Of a stretch of DNA of 64,000 nucleotides, positions 61,913-64,000 are shown in pieces. Each line of letters opens with the position of its first letter. Position 1 is the stretch's first letter. Both the position numbers and the translations under genes were made by a program. The notes beneath the pieces were generated by a model. The model saw only the letters and a list, made by a program, of their open reading frames with translations. It searched no databases and was not told where the DNA came from. Origin of the DNA: Spirochaetae bacterium HGW-Spirochaetae-1 (GTDB taxonomy: Bacteria; Spirochaetota; UBA4802; UBA5550); contig PGXY01000010.1 in assembly GCA_002839375.1 (NCBI GenBank), forward strand, positions 332,371-396,370, read 5' to 3'.

Positions 61913-61936
61913 AGCGGGAGCGTCCATGCTCCCGCT
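61913..61936. other. GC-rich hairpin with GTCCAT loop
   Basis: A perfect nine-pair stem (AGCGGGAGC with GCTCCCGCT) and a GTCCAT loop. Together with the preceding hairpin it could be part of a structured RNA or a protein-binding site. Confidence 0.6.
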
Positions 61937-62020
61937 AAATGAAGGGTTGGGCTTCCGGCAGAAAATTTTTTAAACCTTGAACTGTTTCTGCACCTTCCAC
62001 GGCTGCTACAAGGCTCGTTG

Positions 62021-62053
62021 TGTTATACCTGTATTATACCTGTGTTATATCTG
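62021..62053. repeat. Three tandem 11-bp repeats
   Basis: TGTTATACCTG, TATTATACCTG and TGTTATATCTG follow one another with no spacing. An 11-bp period places each copy on the same helix face, as in iterons or operator arrays. Confidence 0.7.
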
Positions 62054-62191
62054 TAGGGTTTCCGTGGGAAGGGGAAACGGTGGAATGGTATGAAAATTTT
62101 TATATAATTGCTCCACAGTAGGGTAAAGAACTTGACTTATTGACTGTTATATCCCGGTATTGAATAAAAGTTCACTGCCGTGAGGGGGTGA

Positions 62192-62403
62192 TTACCGTTA
62201 CCCACAGTGGGTGGGGATTGTGACCGGTACACGCGGTCGGGGGTATATCCCGGGTGTCCGGGGTCCTCGGGTGAGGATTTAGGACCGTTACCCACGGTTG
62301 GGGGAAGATTGTGACCGTTATCCACGGTCGGGGGTATACCCAGGGTGTCCGGGGTCCTCGGGTGAGGATTTAGGACCGTTACCCACGGTTGGTGGGGATG
62401 TCC
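62192..62403. repeat. 91-bp tandem repeat, about 2.3 copies
   Basis: Copies are offset by exactly 91 bp (for instance GACCG at 62222 and 62313; AGGACCGTTA at 62281 and 62372), with a partial copy at the start. Within each unit a GACCGTTAYCCACGGT motif can form a small hairpin, giving five hairpin-prone motifs in the array. The rest of each unit contains GGGTGTCCGGGGTCCTCGG. Confidence 0.85.
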
Positions 62404-62620
62404 CGGGGGGCCGGGACTGGCTCCTTTGCCGAAGGGGCGCGACGCGGCGCCCCTCCGGCGCCACCCCCGCGGTCGCTCAAACGCCGCGACGGGCTGGGAC
62501 TTATAGTATAAGGTAACTTGCGCTGTGCGGTCTGCGGACGCATCCTGCTTGTCCTCGACCGCAGCCCAGCAGCTCACACATCCGTGTGTTCGCTGTCGGG
62601 TTGGAGATCATGTTCAGATG

Positions 62621-62639
62621 ATGTATGACTCAGATACAT
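62621..62639. promoter_or_regulatory. Inverted repeat upstream of the restriction endonuclease gene
   Basis: ATGTAT (62621-62626) and ATACAT (62634-62639) are separated by 7 bp, ending 11 bp before the ATG of the endonuclease gene. It overlaps the presumed leader and is a possible operator. The half-site TGTAT also occurs in the toxin-antitoxin operator. Confidence 0.4.
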
Positions 62640-62650
62640 GAGAGGAATAA

Positions 62651-63895
62651 ATGGCAACTTTTAAAGATGTAGCAGTTAAGATACTGAGGAAAACACCAAA
62701 GCCTTTATCCCCAAAGGAAATAACAGAGATCGCTCTTGAGGAAGGCCTGCTGGAAACCGAAGGGAAGACTCCTGAAGCAACTATGGCGGCGCACATCTAT
62801 ACCGACATTAAAAAAAATATTGATACTCCTTTTATCAAAGTAGGGCGGGGCCGATTTTCATTGAAAGAGATGAAGGGGCATATTGATTCACCGGACTTAC
62901 TTATCGAGAAGCAAAATGAAATTGTCAGAAAGGAACTTAAAGAAAAGCTCCATGAAATGGACCCCTTTGTTTTTGAATATCTCGTAGGGGATTTATTGAC
63001 CAAAATCGGATATGAAAACGTACAGGTGACAAAGAGTACCGGTGACGGCGGCATAGATATAAACGCCAATCTTACGGTAGGCGGCGTTACCAATGTTAAG
63101 ACTATTATTCAGGTAAAACGATTCAAGAGCAATATCGATGTGAAAATAATACGGGAACTCAGGGGTAGCGCCGAAGTGGACCAGCGCGGCCTGGTGATAA
63201 CTACGTCAAAATTTGCCAAGGGGGCCATTGAGGAATCACAGGCACCGAATAAAATGCCCGTTTCACTGGTGGACGGGGAGAAACTTATTGATCTCATGTT
63301 TCAATATGGCGTTGGCATTAAGAAAGAAGAGATGGTGATATACACTCTTGATCATGACTATTTTGAGAATGAAGTGGGTGCGTCAACAGAATCATTACAA
63401 ACCGACAAAGGCAGATCAGTATGGCCACTTCCCGGTGGAATTAATAGTTATATTGCAACACTCGATCTTTATTTGCAATCGATAAAGAAAGGCATCAACA
63501 CGAAAACTGCTATTATAAAATGGTTCATTGATACTTATGAAAATGTAACCAGTGAAAAAACCGCCTATGGATACTCCGGCGTTCCGAGAAGTATGGGACT
63601 CATAGAGGTCAGAGATGGCGTTTATAAACTCACAGAAGATGGTGAGAGATATCTTGGATCAAAAGATATTGAATTTTTATATGACACAATAAACAAAAAT
63701 ATCTTCGGATTTGAGGAGATAGTACAGTTTATTCAATCCACCGACGAGCCACAGACTGACCTGGACATTCTGGATTATTTAAACGAGAACCATAATGTGG
63801 GATGGACTACTGGCGTGCAGGTGACTTATAGATTGATGTGGCTGGTGAATTTGGGGAAGATCAGGAAGGTGGATGGAGGATTCGTTATTAATTGA
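62651..63895 (+). CDS. HARE-HTH / Mrr-like restriction endonuclease
   Basis: A 414-residue defence protein. Residues about 2-72 are a HARE helix-turn-helix (FKDVAVKILRKTPKPLSPKE...GRGRFSLKE), predicted to read modified DNA. Residues about 100-215 hold an Mrr catalytic domain of PD-(D/E)XK type: E109, D136 (GDGGIDI) and Q154-V-K156 (IIQVKR). A C-terminal part (about 240-414), partly winged-helix-like, is unassigned. No methyltransferase is adjacent, so it may cut modified foreign DNA, as type IV enzymes do. GAGAGG precedes the ATG. Confidence 0.82.
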   Translation: MATFKDVAVKILRKTPKPLSPKEITEIALEEGLLETEGKTPEATMAAHIYTDIKKNIDTPFIKVGRGRFSLKEMKGHIDSPDLLIEKQNEIVRKELKEKLHEMDPFVFEYLVGDLLTKIGYENVQVTKSTGDGGIDINANLTVGGVTNVKTIIQVKRFKSNIDVKIIRELRGSAEVDQRGLVITTSKFAKGAIEESQAPNKMPVSLVDGEKLIDLMFQYGVGIKKEEMVIYTLDHDYFENEVGASTESLQTDKGRSVWPLPGGINSYIATLDLYLQSIKKGINTKTAIIKWFIDTYENVTSEKTAYGYSGVPRSMGLIEVRDGVYKLTEDGERYLGSKDIEFLYDTINKNIFGFEEIVQFIQSTDEPQTDLDILDYLNENHNVGWTTGVQVTYRLMWLVNLGKIRKVDGGFVIN

Positions 63896-63929
63896 GTCAT
63901 GCAAAATTAAATAAAATTAAAACTTAGAT

Positions 63930-64000
63930 TCAACAATTAAGTGCAACACCTTTCTTCAAAAACAATTCCATCGGTGTTGAAAAATCAAGCCGTTTTCTCG
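63930..64000 (-). mobile_element. C-terminal end of an IS30-family transposase, cut by the window edge
   Basis: The minus-strand frame reads RKRLDFSTPMELFLKKGVALNC and stops at 63930-63932. The RKRL.F.TP.E.F...VAL pattern is the C-terminal signature of IS30-family transposases. The terminal region TTCAACAATTAAGTGCAACA (63929-63948) resembles the IS30-type inverted repeat end. The rest of the element lies beyond the window. Confidence 0.72.

Larger units (their letters stand above)
61690..62650. other. Structured noncoding stretch of the accessory region
   Basis: About 960 bp with no supported gene. It holds an AT-rich T/A tract (61785-61830), two hairpins with similar loops (61871-61899 and 61913-61936), an 11-bp triple repeat, a 91-bp tandem repeat and a very GC-rich hairpin-rich stretch (62400-62500). 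A minus-strand ORF at 62137-62577 covers the repeats but has a proline-rich, repeat-derived composition and no ribosome binding site. Its composition is unlike that of the neighbouring genes. Confidence 0.6.

Noticed and set aside
62192..62403. CRISPR array
   Set aside because: The period is 91 bp with only about two copies and no short repeat/unique spacer alternation; no cas gene is present.
62137..62577. 146-residue minus-strand ORF over the repeats
   Set aside because: Its amino acids are repeat-derived and proline-rich, no ribosome binding site is seen and it spans two copies of the 91-bp repeat.

Overview
The window looks like a chromosomal piece of an anaerobic or facultative, diderm bacterium of moderate GC content. 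Several envelope sensors share an outer jelly-roll domain, seven membrane helices and variable cytoplasmic outputs. There are many lipoproteins, a Ser/Thr-kinase/FHA/VWA module, and thiazole synthesis by the anaerobic ThiH route. Together these suggest the phylum Spirochaetota (Leptospira-like relatives), but no rRNA or other decisive marker is present, so this is an inference.

Left part (1-12.3 kb): the end of a membrane-bound group 4 [NiFe] hydrogenase operon (large subunit, NuoH-like, ferredoxin and NuoB-like subunits) followed by a lone receiver protein. Then, on the minus strand, come a GAF histidine kinase with an Na/Pi cotransporter-PhoU fusion and thiG-thiH. The RNase P RNA gene follows, with a perfect 62-nt palindrome in the place of helix P12. 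After it come a small exported cysteine-rich protein, sppA and a Yip1-like membrane protein.

Middle part (12.3-39.6 kb): mostly housekeeping and envelope genes. These are a tiny gene with its own consensus promoter and terminator, a GH31 glycosidase, an MBL-fold hydrolase, typA, recQ, srkA, rmuC, bacterioferritin, nadD, a PlsC-type acyltransferase and cstA. Between them lie a 7TM histidine kinase, a 7TM SpoIIE phosphatase, a TPR protein, a PQQ-propeller lipoprotein and other exported proteins. At 16.26 kb a small, very basic ORF has an intrinsic terminator inside its coding sequence. This is the hallmark of ArfA/BrfA-type ribosome-rescue factors.

Right-middle part (39.7-60.5 kb): a seven-gene minus-strand acyl-CoA operon (thiolase, acyl-CoA ligase, two acyl-CoA dehydrogenases, SDR, nitroreductase, ferredoxin) interrupted by a MITE-like element. 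Next is a plus-strand operon of a membrane-tethered AraC regulator, the fluoride channel CrcB and a DUF190-CBS protein. Two translationally coupled tiny membrane proteins follow, then a four-gene phospho-signalling operon (PPP-type phosphatase, Ser/Thr kinase, membrane FHA protein, VWA-FHA protein). Last is a divergent pair of paralogues of an unrecognised family, one of which carries an HU-like DNA-binding domain.

Right end (60.5-64 kb): an accessory region with a Doc/AbrB-type toxin-antitoxin pair, a small phage-like protein and about 1 kb of structured noncoding DNA (hairpins, 11-bp and 91-bp tandem repeats). It ends with a HARE-HTH-Mrr restriction endonuclease and the end of an IS30-family transposase running off the edge.
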